Assembly (NCBI RefSeq): GCF_035594125.1
Contig: NC_087156.1
Coordinates: 21,169,497-21,233,496, forward strand
DNA: 64,000 nt
From: Scylla paramamosain
Lineage: Eukaryota > Arthropoda > Malacostraca > Decapoda > Portunidae
Direction of reading: 5' to 3'
Each line of letters starts with the position of its first letter. The stretch's first letter is position 1. Both the position numbers and the translations under genes were made by a program. The notes under the pieces are model-generated. The model ran no database searches and had not been told where the DNA came from. It was given only the letters and a program-made list of their open reading frames with translations. Positions 1 to 50,693 of the stretch are shown in pieces.

Positions 1-175
1 AAACACACACTCATGCAGTTCTAGATGCAGTGGTGCTGCACTGCTGCACCATTGCCTTATGCTAAATGTCAGGACAAAACGCACACACTCACACAATTCT
101 ATATGCAGGATTGCCACACTGTTGCACCAGTGTGCCATGCTGGATGTTAGTTTTAGGACATGTGGCCTGAATGAA
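1..175. repeat. Imperfect ~85-bp tandem pair
   Basis: Two diverged neighbouring segments share ACACACTCA...TTCTA-ATGCAG, ACTG-TGCACCA and ATGCT-AATGT-AG. They look like an old tandem duplication in a RPTOR intron; the boundary is approximate. Confidence 0.45.
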
Positions 176-413
176 TAAGCATTTTTTGACATTTTCAGTA
201 CCTAGAGTTTCATGAGCTTCAAGTTCAGCACTATGCCTTTGGAACAAAGCAAGTGCGAGACTCAAGAGGATAGTATACTTAGGAACTGTGTATATTTACC
301 TCAGAGTGATAAATCTTGATTTTTTTTGTCTTGTGTATGTCAGAAAATTTTGCATTACTGTTGATGATTGTGATGAGAAGAGTATAATAGTCCACTGTAC
401 TTCTAAACCTCAG

Positions 414-16167
<15,754 letters not shown>

Positions 16168-16190
16168 TAGCCTCAAGGATGTTTCACTTT

Positions 16191-16221
<31 letters not shown>

Positions 16222-16796
16222 GTGTGTGTGGGGGGGGTAGGTAGGTATGGAACTTACAATGAGACAAAAAATTTTGCTGTATTCCTTGCTTATTTCTAAG
16301 CTCCCCTTCAGTTTTGTGCTTTTTAAATATTGCAGTTTTAGATGCCACTGTCAGGTAGTAGAGATTTTGTTGTGGTGTCTTAAGGAGGTGTATATTGCTG
16401 CTGTTATTTCACCATTACTTTAAAGACTATATTGTAGTGTTATTCAATTGTTATTTTAAAGACTAGTGATAATGAGGTTATTGTGGAAGAGTCTTGCACA
16501 ACCAAGCTAAATGGCTGCTATGATAAATATTATTGTTGCAGTATATAGTAATTTTAGAAACATTAAAGGTAAGTAAATACATTATAAGAATCAATTACAA
16601 AAGTGGGGTCATTTTGAGTTGGAATGTCACGTAAATTATACAGCAGTTATACAAATAATCAAATGAAAGCCTGCACTAACAGTCATAAAGACGAGTCACC
16701 AAACTATGGTTAAAAGAGAATACTGTCTGATGTATGTAAAAAGAAAATTACTCCTCTTTGGAAATCTAAAAATTTTCAGTGGGACACAAAAACCTC

Positions 16797-16902
<106 letters not shown>

Positions 16903-17329
16903 ATTTGTAAAATATTTAATTAATAATTTAGTTTGTGGGCTAATTTGGTCTTTTCATATTCTTGCTAAATCAGTTTTATTACTTTTGTGTGTCTCTTATC
17001 CTGTAATATATTTAAGATAACGTGTTTGGAGGGAGATTGAGAAAATTGTGTCATGATACCTTACTCTTTAAATGTTATAGATGTTGGCAGAAGCATTTTT
17101 TAGTGTTAATGTTGCTGTCAATAGTGTTTCAGGGAGGCAGATCAAGACTAATATTTGAAAATACTATACTATGATTGTTAATGCCTGATGATATATAGTT
17201 CTAAATACAATGTGAATTATGTATAGCACCAGGAATGTTTTTTTGATATTGTAGAACTTGCATATTTTATTTTATTTTATTTATTTATTTTTATTATTAT
17301 TATTATTTTTTTTTATATAAAATATAGTT

Positions 17330-17333
<4 letters not shown>

Positions 17334-17412
<79 letters not shown>
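17334..17412. repeat. (TG)n microsatellite
   Basis: About 39 TG units, preceded by a TTTA/TTA-rich block at 17262-17318. Confidence 0.97.
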
Positions 17413-17413
<1 letters not shown>

Positions 17414-17618
17414 TGTTAACATTTTGTGAGTATTTGTGAGAGGTAAAGTTTTGTTAAATATTAAGATCTCCATCTCAGTACAGAATTATGCACCTTTTGA
17501 GACTAGCAATACTACATGGCTCACATTGGAATTGCAAGTATTGAAATCTTGAGAGCTGATGGTTGATGTGCATGAATCAGTATCAAAAATCTTAATTCTT
17601 TTAAAACACCATCTTTCC

Positions 17619-17888
<270 letters not shown>

Positions 17889-18492
17889 GACTAGCATGAT
17901 CTAATTTTCAATTGAGATTCATGTTGTAGTTGAATAGGTAGCCATAATAATATAAGTTGGATTTAAGAAAATCTTGAAGTGATCTTGAAGTGCCTGAGTT
18001 GAGAGTTATGTCTTGCTTGATAGTGAGATTGGAGATAATTTTGTGAAGTTACTGAAAGAAAAATGTATGAAGGACTGTATGATTAGAATTGAAAGAACTG
18101 CATACCATAGCCATTCCACAGTAACAGAGAATGCTACAGGTTATATCCACTTTAGAATATGATGGTTGCTGCAGATTCAGATGTGAATTAGAAAATGTTG
18201 TTTCCAAAATGTGGCCTAGCAAGAGAAACATAAAAAATACAAATTAATGGCTTTGACAGATTTAAGGGGAAAGTTACAAATAATTTTAAGGACTCAGTCT
18301 GTTTAATTAGTCTCACATCTCCTAGTCATAGTTACCAGAATTGCCATTGTCTGTATTATAAAACATAGACATATTATGTAATTATGAAATTCTGTAAATA
18401 CTTCATTCCTGAGAAATATTTCATCAGGATTAATTGTTATTCATAAAACAACATAAGTTAACTGATTGTATAATGGCATTTGAAAAAGCTAT

Positions 18493-18494
<2 letters not shown>

Positions 18495-18578
<84 letters not shown>
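18495..18578. repeat. (TA)n microsatellite
   Basis: About 42 AT units, intergenic. Confidence 0.97.
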
Positions 18579-18582
<4 letters not shown>

Positions 18583-18932
18583 AGTTGTACACCTACTTAA
18601 TAACATTCACTGAATTGGATATATTTACTTAGGTGAAAGAAAATCTTACCATACAATGATTATTCAATGTTTTCATCTTATCAATAACTGTCCTGTAAAG
18701 CCACTGTGTTCTTTATTGTTTTAGAGATTGACATATTTAATGAAGATTCTGGTGATAGTTGTAGCTTTGACCAAGGGACATGTGACATATTGCTTGAAAC
18801 TGACTGGAAGGTAGGATACAGTGTATGAGTTTTGTCGCATTTGGTCACTGAGCACAAGGGAATTGTGCATATTAACAACTTGATATATTTTGATTCTCAT
18901 TAATTCAGGGATAAATTCACATGGTTTTCTTT

Positions 18933-18935
<3 letters not shown>

Positions 18936-19009
<74 letters not shown>
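18936..19009. repeat. (TC)n microsatellite
   Basis: About 37 TC units, intergenic. Confidence 0.97.
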
Positions 19010-19013
<4 letters not shown>

Positions 19014-19283
19014 AAAATTTGCAAGTTGTAAAAAATAATTGAGCTTATATAAGAGGATATGTAATCAGGATTTTAATATAAATGTTTTACCAAACCATAA
19101 ATTAATCTAAAAGCTTCCTTATGTTGAGTTCTGTATTGTTGCATTGCTGCACCATGATGTTTACAATTGGTAATAATGTTAGATCATATCTGTGAAAGAA
19201 ATCCTAAACTATATATCCTCTTACCTCCAGAAATAATTTGGTCAGTGAACAATGGGAAAATAATTTCTCTTATATTGAAAGCA

Positions 19284-19445
<162 letters not shown>

Positions 19446-19712
19446 CTAGAGGAACAAGACCTGGCTGTAAAACACTGCTGTCAAGTTAGAAGAATATTGC
19501 TACTGTATTTCCTGTATGTTTGTAAAAAAAAAAAAGTGACTGAAAGGAAGCAAGAAGTCTAGGGATCCTCAGCTTTATTCATTTATTTATTTATTCATTT
19601 ATTATTATTTATTACTTTATTTATTTATTCATTTATTTATTTTTTTTTATGATGAGACAAGGCATTATGTAGATATCTTACCTCAGCCCTATATATCCTG
19701 CCAGTTATAGAC

Positions 19713-19838
<126 letters not shown>

Positions 19839-20043
19839 GTTTGATTTTTATGATAATGTCAACTCTAAGATTATTTTTTTGTTTTTGTCATTATTTCACT
19901 ATCATTCTTCTGAAATATCAAGATAATTTGGGCATTGTCTCTCAAAAGGAATCCTTGCCTGTGGTGTTTGCCAAACTTTGCACTAGGAAAATTTTACAAT
20001 TACAGCCTATGTAAAAAAAAGACAGACCTTGCTCTTAACCAAC

Positions 20044-20144
<101 letters not shown>

Positions 20145-22410
20145 TAAAATCTGGATTTATTTATTTATTTTTTTTCTAGTGAAGTAATAGCATTATTTTA
20201 GGATTGACTTTGCTCACATTGGTGACATTTACTGTATGGACAACTTTTGAGGGATCAATTATAGGTCCTGTACTTGCCTTATAAAGTCATTATTATCACC
20301 AAAGAATATACATTTATAACACTGTATAGCATTGTTAGAAAATCAAATACTATAAATGAATTAAATCTAGAGATAAGAAATAGTTCACATGAAGTGATAA
20401 GGTGTTGGTACAAGTTTTAACAGAGAAGAGGTCAGGTGAATTCCCATGAGGGACAGCACCCAAATGATCTCGGGATTTTAGAAGGCCCATGGATGTATTG
20501 TTATGCTCTGATGTCATTAATTTTTTCTTCACTTGATATTTGTAATTTACTGCAACTATCATGGATATCTTGTACTCTGAGTCATTTAAAAACCTGTGAC
20601 ATTTCCAAAGCTCATTTGTGACCTCAACCAATGCAAAATCTTTCTGTATGTGCAATATGATATGATGGACAGTGGCTGGAAAAGACTAAAGAGAAAGTCC
20701 CAGTTTCTTACTGCTCATCATGTGTGTCCATAACTCTTGTAAATTGGAAAATACCTGGAAATCAACAAAATGTTATTTATTTACCTGCATTGAAATAAGT
20801 CTGTCACCTACAATTAGTGGATCTGTGTGTTCAGAAAAAGATAAATTGACAAATTTACTTCTGTGGTGCTTTTCTCCTTGGGATCCCCTCAAGGAGATGG
20901 CCTAAGCATAAGCATCCCTACAAACTTTGGTTTTTAACCCATTATATACTGTTATCTTGATGAATATGATTGATATAAAAGGATATCCCTGTTCATACAT
21001 TCCTCCACAAAAGATAAACTTTTTTCTCTTCCCCATATAGAAACTTTCTTTTGTTGGCAATTTTGATGGACTATTATTGGTATTTCTATAAAAGTTAGCT
21101 TTTTATGATTTACAGAGTCTTTTTATACAGTTGGCACCAAAAAAAAAAAAAAAAATCTCAGTGTGCGTGTTTACGGGCCATTCAACTACTTTGACACAGT
21201 TGAATGCAGCACCATATGACCACATTGTTGCCTTTTTAAATCAATCACTAAAAATCAGGCTGCATGGGAGAATGGAACAATGACAATATCCGATCTGGAA
21301 ACTTAAGACAGACAGTGGCCTTGGGTACACTCACACTTGAAAGGTTTAAGTATAGATATGACAGTTGAGTGATAAGGGCTAAGGAGAGGATTTTCATGGA
21401 TGCATTTCAGAGTTGACTTCTGCAAGTTACTGTTACATATCTTTCCATATCACCCACTGGTGGCTACTATATGCCCATTACTGGTGATGCAATAGCGTCT
21501 GTGGTTACCTCGTGCCAAGACATAAAGACATTTAAGAAACAGTTAGTACTAATGGAGGTAGAGAGAGAATTGTACCAGTGCATCAAGAGGTTCAGAGATG
21601 GTGGCCACACCATCTATGCCATGGCAAAAAGTGATGCCTGGGTTAGGAAAGAAAGTTGCTCAATGAATCTTGAACATTACAAAAGGAGAAATAGAATGTA
21701 ATCCTCACCTAACAGCAAAGGAAATAAAAAAAAAAAAAGAATTTGTGTTCTTGGTGGTGGGTCTTTGAAAATTTTGTCACGATTGTGGTTACATGACTCA
21801 CACCTCTAAACCTCTTGATCCACTGGCACACCGTTCTCTCTCATTATTTATTTCCTTAAGTTTCCTAAATTTTTTTTTTTATTTACTCTGTCTTTTACCT
21901 ATTCACCTTGCTTTCTCTTCTACATAGTCATTCATTGTATAGTCCTGTCAATAATTTACTTTTTGCCACTTACTACCTCTTGATTTGCTTCCTGCCACTC
22001 ACCTCTTCCTTTATTCCTTTCACTTCCTCTTTCATCTTATCATCCTCTACATCAGCATTTCTTAATCTTCTCCAATCTCAGCAGCCATTACATGTAAATT
22101 ACCACAAAGCTTAGTGACACAGTTCCAACCCATGTCCCAAAGTGTGGAATGTTAGTTCAATTCTGGCGCAATTTCCATCACCATGCTAAAGTGCATTAAC
22201 GCAATTGAAAATTAGGTTAAATTTTATCACATAAAAAGTACACTTGATAAAAAGTATCCTTGCAATACTCTTACATTTTTTGCAAGGAACACTAACATTG
22301 TACCATCATGTATGCAACACTTCCCAGCATCCCATAAAATTTATTCCATCACTTCCAGGGGCACCCAAGGAACACTGTTCTGCATTGAAAATGTCATTAT
22401 TTGCCACCAT

Positions 22411-22912
22411 GTGTGTGTGTGTGTGTTTACCTAGTTGTATTGTACAGGGCACAAGCCAAACCTCATCCTATATCCATATCATATTTATCCAGTTTCTCTT
22501 TAAATATATGTACACTGCCATAACCACCTCTTCCTTCAAATAATTCCAGATTTCAATAGTTCGATACCAGCAGCTGCATTCCTTTGTCACTCGAACATCA
22601 CTCTTCTTCATTTTCTTCCCACGCCCCGTCATACGTCTCTCTCCCAACTTCATCTGTGGTATCGTCATTTCTATTCTTTCTATATTATTCATTGATTTGT
22701 ACATTGTCATCAGGTCTCTTTCTTCTCTCTTGTAGTGTTGGTAATCCTATCCCCAAGTCTTTCTTCATAGCTTGTCTCAATTCTGGTATGTCATCAGGTC
22801 TCTTTGTTCTCTCTTGTAGTGTTGGTAATCCTATCTCCAAGTCTTTCTTCATAGCTTGTCTCAATTCTGGTACCATCTTTGTCGCTATCCTCTGTATTCT
22901 AATGTGTGTTGA
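22411..22912 (-). mobile_element. LINE family B 3' fragment, copy B3, with an in-frame 84-bp internal duplication
   Basis: The - strand reads the end of a LINE-B reverse transcriptase ORF: RIATKMVPELRQAMKKDLE, GLPTLQERTKRPDD, and after the duplication VQINE and RIEMTIPQMKLGERRMTGRG. The 3' end AATACAACTAGGTAAAC runs into (CA)n (the TG run at 22410-22427). An 84-bp unit (from 22705 and again from 22789) is repeated in tandem; 84 is 28 codons, so the frame is kept through both copies. A short TGTGTG lies at the 5' side (22902-22908). Confidence 0.78.
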
Positions 22913-23487
22913 CACCAGTTACTTGCTGCATTCAAAAATAAGCAAATAGGTAAAATTATCCTCAATTGTAAAACAGGAGTGTTACTCGAGTTTCCATTTA
23001 TATATAGTATTTCACTATGGCTGGAAATAAATTTGGGACATTTACCTAAGCATCTCACGAAATCCCAAGTCCTTATTGTATTTTATAATCTCAGTCTTAA
23101 TTAAATTTATCATCATTATTCATTTATTTTTTTATTTACAATATGTCTGGATTTACCCACAATTAACACAATATGAAATAATGTAAGTAAATTTAAGTGT
23201 ATTCTACACTTTCTAACTTTAAAAAAAAGTTTTTAGCATAGAAGTGTTACAAAATAATAAAAGATACCTCTCCAGATTGGCTCAATGATAATCTCTAGGC
23301 ATCTATTTTGCTGCTCTGTTATACTGATAATGAGACTGGTTTTCTCTTCTGTGGCAAAAATTTCTGGTGATGAGTATAATCATACCGACATTATTCCGAG
23401 TACATCACTGAATAGATATAACTTTAACATCTTTTTTTCATGAATAAATCCAAATCTTACATGCTACTTTCAAGTAATCCTTAAGTG

Positions 23488-24861
23488 TTATTCCTTTCCT
23501 TGCGTAACTGTTCTCTTCCTCTCACATTGCTGTACAGCATATTGGGACTGAGGTACGCTTGGTGTGATGGCTGTCCAGGGAAGGACATTTTTCTCCACTG
23601 GCTGAGAAGCTAGATACTTCAGCATTGCCTGAGTAGCATGCACACCTGCACCACCTCCAGAAGAATTCGGCTGACCACATGATGATACTTGAGAGGCTAC
23701 CTGAGTTTTGTGCAATTCCCAGGTGTTGGACTGGTGGGAGGGTAGGGGCTGGCTAGCCTTTCGTTTTGAGGCTGGCAAAGTAAAGTTTTCAGGAGTAACA
23801 AGGGTTTGTGATGTCATGTGGAGAGCAGTCGATGTAGCGGTTGAGGTAGGAACGTGAATAACTGGGGCGAAAAGAGTAGGTTGACGATGACTGCGCACAT
23901 GGGCCATTAAGGGGTCAAAGCTAGAAAATGAGGCGTCACACACGGTGCAACAATAGACAGGTCTTGCATGAAGCACCATGTGGCAGTCTAGGTTGAAACT
24001 ATACGTGAACTTTTGTCCACACACCCCACAATAATACAATGCCCACCCACCTTCTCCCCCGCCGTCGCCCTCACCCCCACTGGAGATGCCAATGCGGAAT
24101 ACCGTTGGGTCGAGCAAAGCTGCCTTAACATGGAGCTCAAGGAGATGGAACTCAAGGTTCATCACACTAATGAAGGCGCCACCGCACAACACGCATTCAC
24201 AGTAGTCATCCACGTCCACCGTGCGGGAATCACCGTGCAAGTGTTGATGAGCATTACGGCCATGACAAGTGATGAAAACTTGCTGACAATAAAGACAGTG
24301 GGCACCATGCTGACCGTGAGCAGCGTTATGAGCAATGCGACTGGTGATCGTTATGAGCACAGCACCACAACGTGGGCATATCGAACCAAGATCTATTCCG
24401 TTCCTTGGAGAACTTTTTCCCAATGATATGTCGTTTAATTCAATCGGTTCATCCTCATCAGACAGATCTAGTGAACCACAGTAACTAGACTGGGCTTCAC
24501 TGTCCTCCTGAAAGTTCCTTTGATGCCGAGCCTCATCGGGCTGTAGATGACTGACGGGCTGCGAGTATGGATAGCGCCGTGTTGCTGCAGTCTGACTTCG
24601 GGTCACCATTCTTGAGGGTCTGGAAGGACATTTAGTATTCTTTTTCTCTCCGCCTTCCTGGCTTCCATCGTCGTCTCTTGAGGATTCTGAATTGTGGCCG
24701 GTGCAGGCTATAGTGCACAGTGTGGTTGCTGGTGTCAGAGAATCCGGCGAAGTGGCTGCAGTCGAGACAGGACTTAAGGTGGCATCCTGATCGATCAGCA
24801 ATGCTGGGAAGTCCAGGTGTTCTCTGGGTTCTGGCATGATGTCCGAGTGATTATCCTCCAT
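23488..24861 (-). CDS. C2H2 zinc-finger protein, five fingers, 457 residues
   Basis: One uninterrupted coding exon. The chosen start is ATG at 24861 (MEDNHSDIMPEPREHLDFPA), the first ATG after a splice acceptor (TTGGCAG, exon from 24878). The upstream codon at 24885 is TTG and lies in the intron. The N-terminal ~150 residues are acidic, Ser/Thr-rich and disordered, with a basic RPSRMVTRSQTAATRR stretch. Five C2H2 fingers follow: CPRC...HNAAH, CLYC...HQHLH, CVLC...HLLELH, CGVC...HMVLH and CTVC...HVRSH, each with 12 residues between the Cys and His pairs. Linkers are irregular, with no TGEKP, so fingers 1-3 and 4-5 probably act as separate modules. The tail is Ser/Gln-rich. It probably binds DNA or RNA in the nucleus. 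I do not recognise a named orthologue. No frameshift is visible and CpG content is higher than in surrounding DNA. Confidence 0.85.
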   Translation of the reverse strand: MEDNHSDIMPEPREHLDFPALLIDQDATLSPVSTAATSPDSLTPATTLCTIACTGHNSESSRDDDGSQEGGEKKNTKCPSRPSRMVTRSQTAATRRYPYSQPVSHLQPDEARHQRNFQEDSEAQSSYCGSLDLSDEDEPIELNDISLGKSSPRNGIDLGSICPRCGAVLITITSRIAHNAAHGQHGAHCLYCQQVFITCHGRNAHQHLHGDSRTVDVDDYCECVLCGGAFISVMNLEFHLLELHVKAALLDPTVFRIGISSGGEGDGGGEGGWALYYCGVCGQKFTYSFNLDCHMVLHARPVYCCTVCDASFSSFDPLMAHVRSHRQPTLFAPVIHVPTSTATSTALHMTSQTLVTPENFTLPASKRKASQPLPSHQSNTWELHKTQVASQVSSCGQPNSSGGGAGVHATQAMLKYLASQPVEKNVLPWTAITPSVPQSQYAVQQCERKRTVTQGKE

Positions 24862-24884
24862 ATTTATCGGAAAGATGCCTGCCA

Positions 24885-24958
24885 ATGGTAAAATAAATAA
24901 ATAGATAAATAAAATAAATAAATAAATAAAAATCTAACTAAAATAGGTAAATAATAAC

Positions 24959-25002
<44 letters not shown>
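24885..25002. repeat. (AAAT)n and (AAT)n simple repeats in the zinc-finger gene intron
   Basis: ATAA-type repeats (24886-24950) then about 15 AAT units (24956-25002). Confidence 0.94.
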
Positions 25003-25006
<4 letters not shown>

Positions 25007-25202
25007 CTAGCACTTCAATTATACGACACTGAACACTGCACAATATCACGCCATTGAAAAAATAAATAAAATAAAAAATAGGATAGGATTCTGACCAAAG
25101 CAGTCCTTGTAACAGGACATTAATCTGATCTAGGATTTCTTGTTGAAAAGCTTTACGAAATATAACAATGCATTTATAAGGAAAATAATAGCAGCAACTT
25201 AC

Positions 25203-25258
25203 CAGCCACCTTTCTCCTGCCGAACTATAGTTTAGACTAGGACTCGAGGAAGTTCGGA
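25203..25258 (-). other. 5' non-coding exon of the zinc-finger gene
   Basis: On the - strand, sequence just downstream of a TATA box runs to a consensus donor GGCTG|GTAAGT (donor at 25202-25197). The matching acceptor lies at 24879. The intron (24879-25202) carries an (AAT)n array and ATAA repeats. The transcription start near 25258 is inferred from TATA spacing. An ATG in this exon (near 25277-25270) would open a short upstream ORF only if transcription starts earlier. Confidence 0.6.
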
Positions 25259-25282
25259 GCTTCGACTTCATCTCCAACTCAT

Positions 25283-25291
25283 CTTTTTATA
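25283..25291 (-). promoter_or_regulatory. TATA box of the zinc-finger gene
   Basis: The - strand reads GATATAAAAAGATGAG. TATAAAAAG lies about 30 bases before the inferred start and 80 bases before the first donor site. Confidence 0.6.
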
Positions 25292-25529
25292 TCAGCCGTG
25301 AAACTTGCCAGTTACGTCAGGCAGTAAGCCGCAAGTCACATGTGCTGACATCTAGAAATTAAAAGAGGAACCAAGATGAATAAACAACTAATCCCTTTTT
25401 TCTATCATATTCTGTCGACTGTTTCATTTTTCATAGAAAATATCGTGTAGTTATACCTAATAAGAGGATAAATTAAGGAGTCCTTGTTATTAAAAATATT
25501 CTACTTCATGAATGGATGAATAACTCCAT

Positions 25530-25759
25530 AAATTTTGGAGAAAAATCTCAGTAGATGGCAAACTTCATAAAAGCTGTTTTTAGCAAGAGACGAAATGTCG
25601 TTTCCAGTTTAGATTATTTGTAAAGGACAGAGAATGTTCAGTGTGGAAGAGGGCGGGACGGTTGAGTTTTATTGAAAAAGAGGGGACAGTTATTTGGAAA
25701 GTTTCGAGTTAACTGAATTGCGTTTTTAAGGAGTTGAACAACACGAAATTTGCTGTCCC

Positions 25760-25795
<36 letters not shown>

Positions 25796-26325
25796 AGATT
25801 AGAGGAGTTATGTGGCTTAAACTGAGTTTCATGCGTGAGTTGTTTTATTCCTGAAGGGTTGCACGTTCACGAAAAGACGCTGAAAAATGTATAGGTGCTA
25901 TCATCAGATTGGACAATAAGTTTGACTCTGAAGATCATTTATGAATAATAAAAAGTGGGTGACAGAACAAAACCCTGAGGAACACTGGACAGTGACCGTC
26001 TACCATAACAGCAACAGAACGGTCAAAAATAAATTCGAGATGAAGTTAGAGAGAAGGATAGAAGCTAGCTGCTGGAGGGTAGTTTGAAAATTAAAGCTTT
26101 GTGCTATTGATATGTCTAAGCCAACAGTGAAAGCTTCACACAAAATCCTAAGAGAATGACTAATATTCAGTAAGGAAGGCCAGAAAGATCACCAGTAGAG
26201 CGACAAGAAACATACCTGTGATCACATATTAAGGTTGTGATGTGGTAGATGTTTATGAATCTTTCTGTTCAAAAACTCATAAAGGCAGGAAATTACAACA
26301 ACAGGACGGTAGTTTAAAGGGTTAA
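25530..26325 (-). mobile_element. LINE family A, copy A2, old and degenerate
   Basis: The + strand text parallels copy A3 base for base with many differences: AACTTCATAAAAGCTG at 25561 versus AACTTCATAGAAGCTG in A3, GAACAAAACCCTGAGGAACA versus GGACAGAACCCTGAGGAACA near 25965, and CTTTGTGCTATTGATATGTC versus the SKAFDRVW region. It covers only the middle of the reverse transcriptase. A T-run of 32 bases (25760-25791) is inserted in it. It lies between the zinc-finger gene and YTHDC1. Confidence 0.75.
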
Positions 26326-26869
26326 GAGAGTGTATCAGTAGAGATTGACGAATCTGGTGATCTCTCCTTCTGTTGGTATCTCAATCGCGGCCCCCAGCTC
26401 CGTGTAAGCGTGCTCATGCGTGCACCTACTTGGGAACTATTACTGTAAAACAGTAAATTTAATTTTGGCTGTCTGCTGACGAGTACTTTACAATTATAAC
26501 AAACGAGCATTTCAATAAAGAGCCCAGAGAATTCCTTACATATAAAAGGGTAAGGTCTCGTGCAAAGATTGTAAGTGAAACCAATAAACAAAATATACTA
26601 CAATAAATCAATCTCATTTGTGCTCTATTATTACATTTTAGATATACTTAAAAATACTTTTTAAATCTTTGGAAGTTCGCTAAGAGGAAAGTTATGATTA
26701 CATCTTGAACTCTTTTCTTTTCTTTACCTTCTCTCTCTCATGTCGACGGAGACAATTTAGTAGACTCATCTCAAAAAAGACTATCCACTTTATTAACAAA
26801 ACTAACAAGATATCTTACTCAAAATCAGAAATCCGTGTGGGATAAAGATCAGTGTTGGCGCTCAAGATC

Positions 26870-27036
26870 GATCTGGCAGGGACAACAAAAACGCGGCTTA
26901 TAAATCTCGTCAAAAGCGAGATCACGCGAGAGTAGGTGCGGGTCTGTGTAGTGCTTGGTTGTGGTGTGACAGCAACTCTTGTTTTTTTTTTCGACTTGTT
27001 TCCGAGTGCTGGGAGATTACCAAAGATCAGACGACG
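26870..27036 (+). promoter_or_regulatory. YTHDC1: Probable YTHDC1 promoter and 5' UTR
   Basis: This stretch is locally rich in CpG compared with its surroundings (ACGCGGCTTATAAATCTCG, AAGCGAGATCACGCGAGAG). It has a TATA-like CTTATAAAT at ~26895 and an imperfect inverted repeat TCTCGTCAAAAGCGAGA. The ATG follows 140 bases later. The exact start of transcription cannot be read from the sequence. Confidence 0.5.
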
Positions 27037-48226
<21,190 letters not shown>

Positions 48227-49149
48227 GACAGTGGTCCAGCCCCACTCACTCACACCGTGTCTTGTTACCGCTCTGTCTCTCATCCCGGTGCTGAGGACTT
48301 CTATCCTCTCACAGGACTCTGTCCCTTTTCTCTCTCACACAACCTGGCTAGTGAGTGACACACCCAGCACACAAACATACCAGTGCAGTGCGTATCTCAT
48401 CAGTTCTTGCATAACACCAGTCATGAAGAACTTGGTTACTTGGTTCTAAAGAGCAGACATAGACTAGGAATTCTTTTGATAATTAGAACTTAAAAAGGTA
48501 GACAAAGCTGGTAAATATTTACACCCTGTGGACTTACCTATCAGTATATATTGAGGGACTCCTACCAGTAGTTGTATATGGACTTTGTGTGAAGTAGTGA
48601 GTGGTTGGCTCAAGTCCACGTACCAGCAGTAGGTGACACTCACTAGCAGGTTGACACAGAGCCAGGCCCAAGCATATGGACTCGGCTTAGCTGTAAGGTA
48701 ATGGTCATAAACTTTTTGGTAAGGTAGTATCTTGCATGGACTCGATCAAGCATTCAGGACTAAGTGTGCCATAAAGTTTACCACAAAGATTTTAGGCGGC
48801 TAAAGCCCAGTACTGATTTGTTGAGATGAAAGAGAATCATTGCCTGGCTAATGAAATAGTGAAGGGGATGATTAGTGAGTGAGAAGTGAATAGTGAAAGT
48901 GATAAGTGATCAAAGTGAAATAAGTGAAATATCGGTGCATTATATTACGTTGCGTTCAAGACGGCAAGACGGCAAATCCCTGCCATCCATTCTTATCCTC
49001 TCCTACCATCTTCACAACACACCATCTTCAAGTGGTGAGTATAGTATAAAAGTTTATTATTTTCATGGTTTTAGCAGAGTTAAGCTTCTTATGGTTCAGA
49101 AGCAATACTGTTATGAAAAATGACATCAAAGTAAATACTGTACATGTTG

Positions 49150-49251
<102 letters not shown>

Positions 49252-49997
49252 AACACTGAGGCACACAACACATACGCACACATGGGGCCAGAATTCTTGG
49301 CCTTTTGCTCCACCAGGAGGCCAGGGTTGCTACCCTGCTCCTGTCAGGCTGTGAGGCCACAAATCTTCAGCTTACATCACATGAATATTTTCTGGTAGAT
49401 AAATAGGACCTACAGCATGAAAGGAGCCAAACCCAAATCATTTCTGGTTAGACTGGGACTCCACTCTATGCTCTCTCAGCCGTGAACTGAACATAATAAT
49501 TACTCATTTTCTCTATATATATCATATCTGTGTTTTTAAGACTGCTCAGTCTGTATGTCTGTCTGTCTCATTTTCACAGCATTGAGGTTGAATTTGAGGA
49601 TAAATTCAAGACCATTTAATGCAGAATGGTTGATAAGTGGTAATGGGAATAATATCTCAAGACCTTGTGAAAAATTTTCAGTGAAATGTTGTACTTATAG
49701 AGGAACAGTGTATTCAGCATACAGATTAGTTCCCAAGCAGTGCTTTTTTTTTTATTCTAAAACTACATGTTTTCTGTGAACAGCACTGTTTTTGTTATTT
49801 TCCTGAAAGGCCTTGCTTCATATGAGTGTCTAATGTAATTACTTCTGCAGATACTATAAAATAATTATGTGGAAGTGAAGCAAGGGCAGCTCTCACTGAT
49901 TACTGTTTAAGGTAGATGCCAGTCGTCAAATTATTTGGTTTGAGACATGAAGTATGTCTACTATGCTGCTTTCTTTTTATTTAGTCTCATTATCAGT

Positions 49998-50557
49998 ATG
50001 AAGCATGGTATGTTAGTAGTTATCTCAGAAGGAAGTTTAGGGTCTATGTGGAAAAGGAAAATTTTCACTTGCTGATACAAGTATGAGAAGGTTGTAATAT
50101 GGCCATGTAGAAACAAGTAATTTAACAGTCTGAGTTTGCCATCTCTACTTTGGAACAAAGATTACTCTTTTCTTCTTAAATGTCAATGAATTGTGTTTGT
50201 GTGGACATTCAGTTAGCAACTCTGCATGTTTATGTCAACATTTAAAAAAAAAATTCATTAGGAATGGAGTTTCCTAGAAAAAGATTCATGTGCTAGAAGT
50301 CACCCAGTGGAGACTCAGGCCCGATTTTTTAAAAGTTGGTGTTAGTAAATCCCAAGACCAAGGCCCACTTCATGTCTCCTCTTACTAACTTTGCAAATGC
50401 ATTTTTTAAACTCGGGAAAGGAGACATGACATGGTGTTAGGAGAACCCAACACCAGCAGCACTCTTCACACAGGTTGGCAGTTCTGAAGTGTCTCATGTA
50501 TCTGCCAAAGTGACCAGCTGGTCAATGCTTTATAGTTTTCCTGCCAAAACAGTCAAC

Positions 50558-50646
<89 letters not shown>

Positions 50647-50659
50647 TTATTTATTTATT

Positions 50660-50693
<34 letters not shown>

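Noticed and set aside
199..271. Possible RPTOR exon reading YLEFHELQVQHYAFGTKQVR after a TTTTCAG acceptor
   Set aside because: The only nearby donor (GTATAC at ~270) joined to the next exon would create a TAA stop, and the peptide does not resemble Raptor.
21471..21701. 76-residue ORF with a KRFRDGGHT stretch resembling transposase hinges
   Set aside because: The similarity is limited to a few residues, with no HTH, GRP hinge or terminal repeats around it.
24013..24426. 137-residue + strand ORF
   Set aside because: It is antisense to the zinc-finger exons, which carry clear C2H2 patterns on the - strand.
24862..24885. Upstream TTG/MAGIFPIN extension of the zinc-finger protein
   Set aside because: There is no ATG there; the codons span the splice acceptor, so the first exonic ATG at 24861 is preferred.
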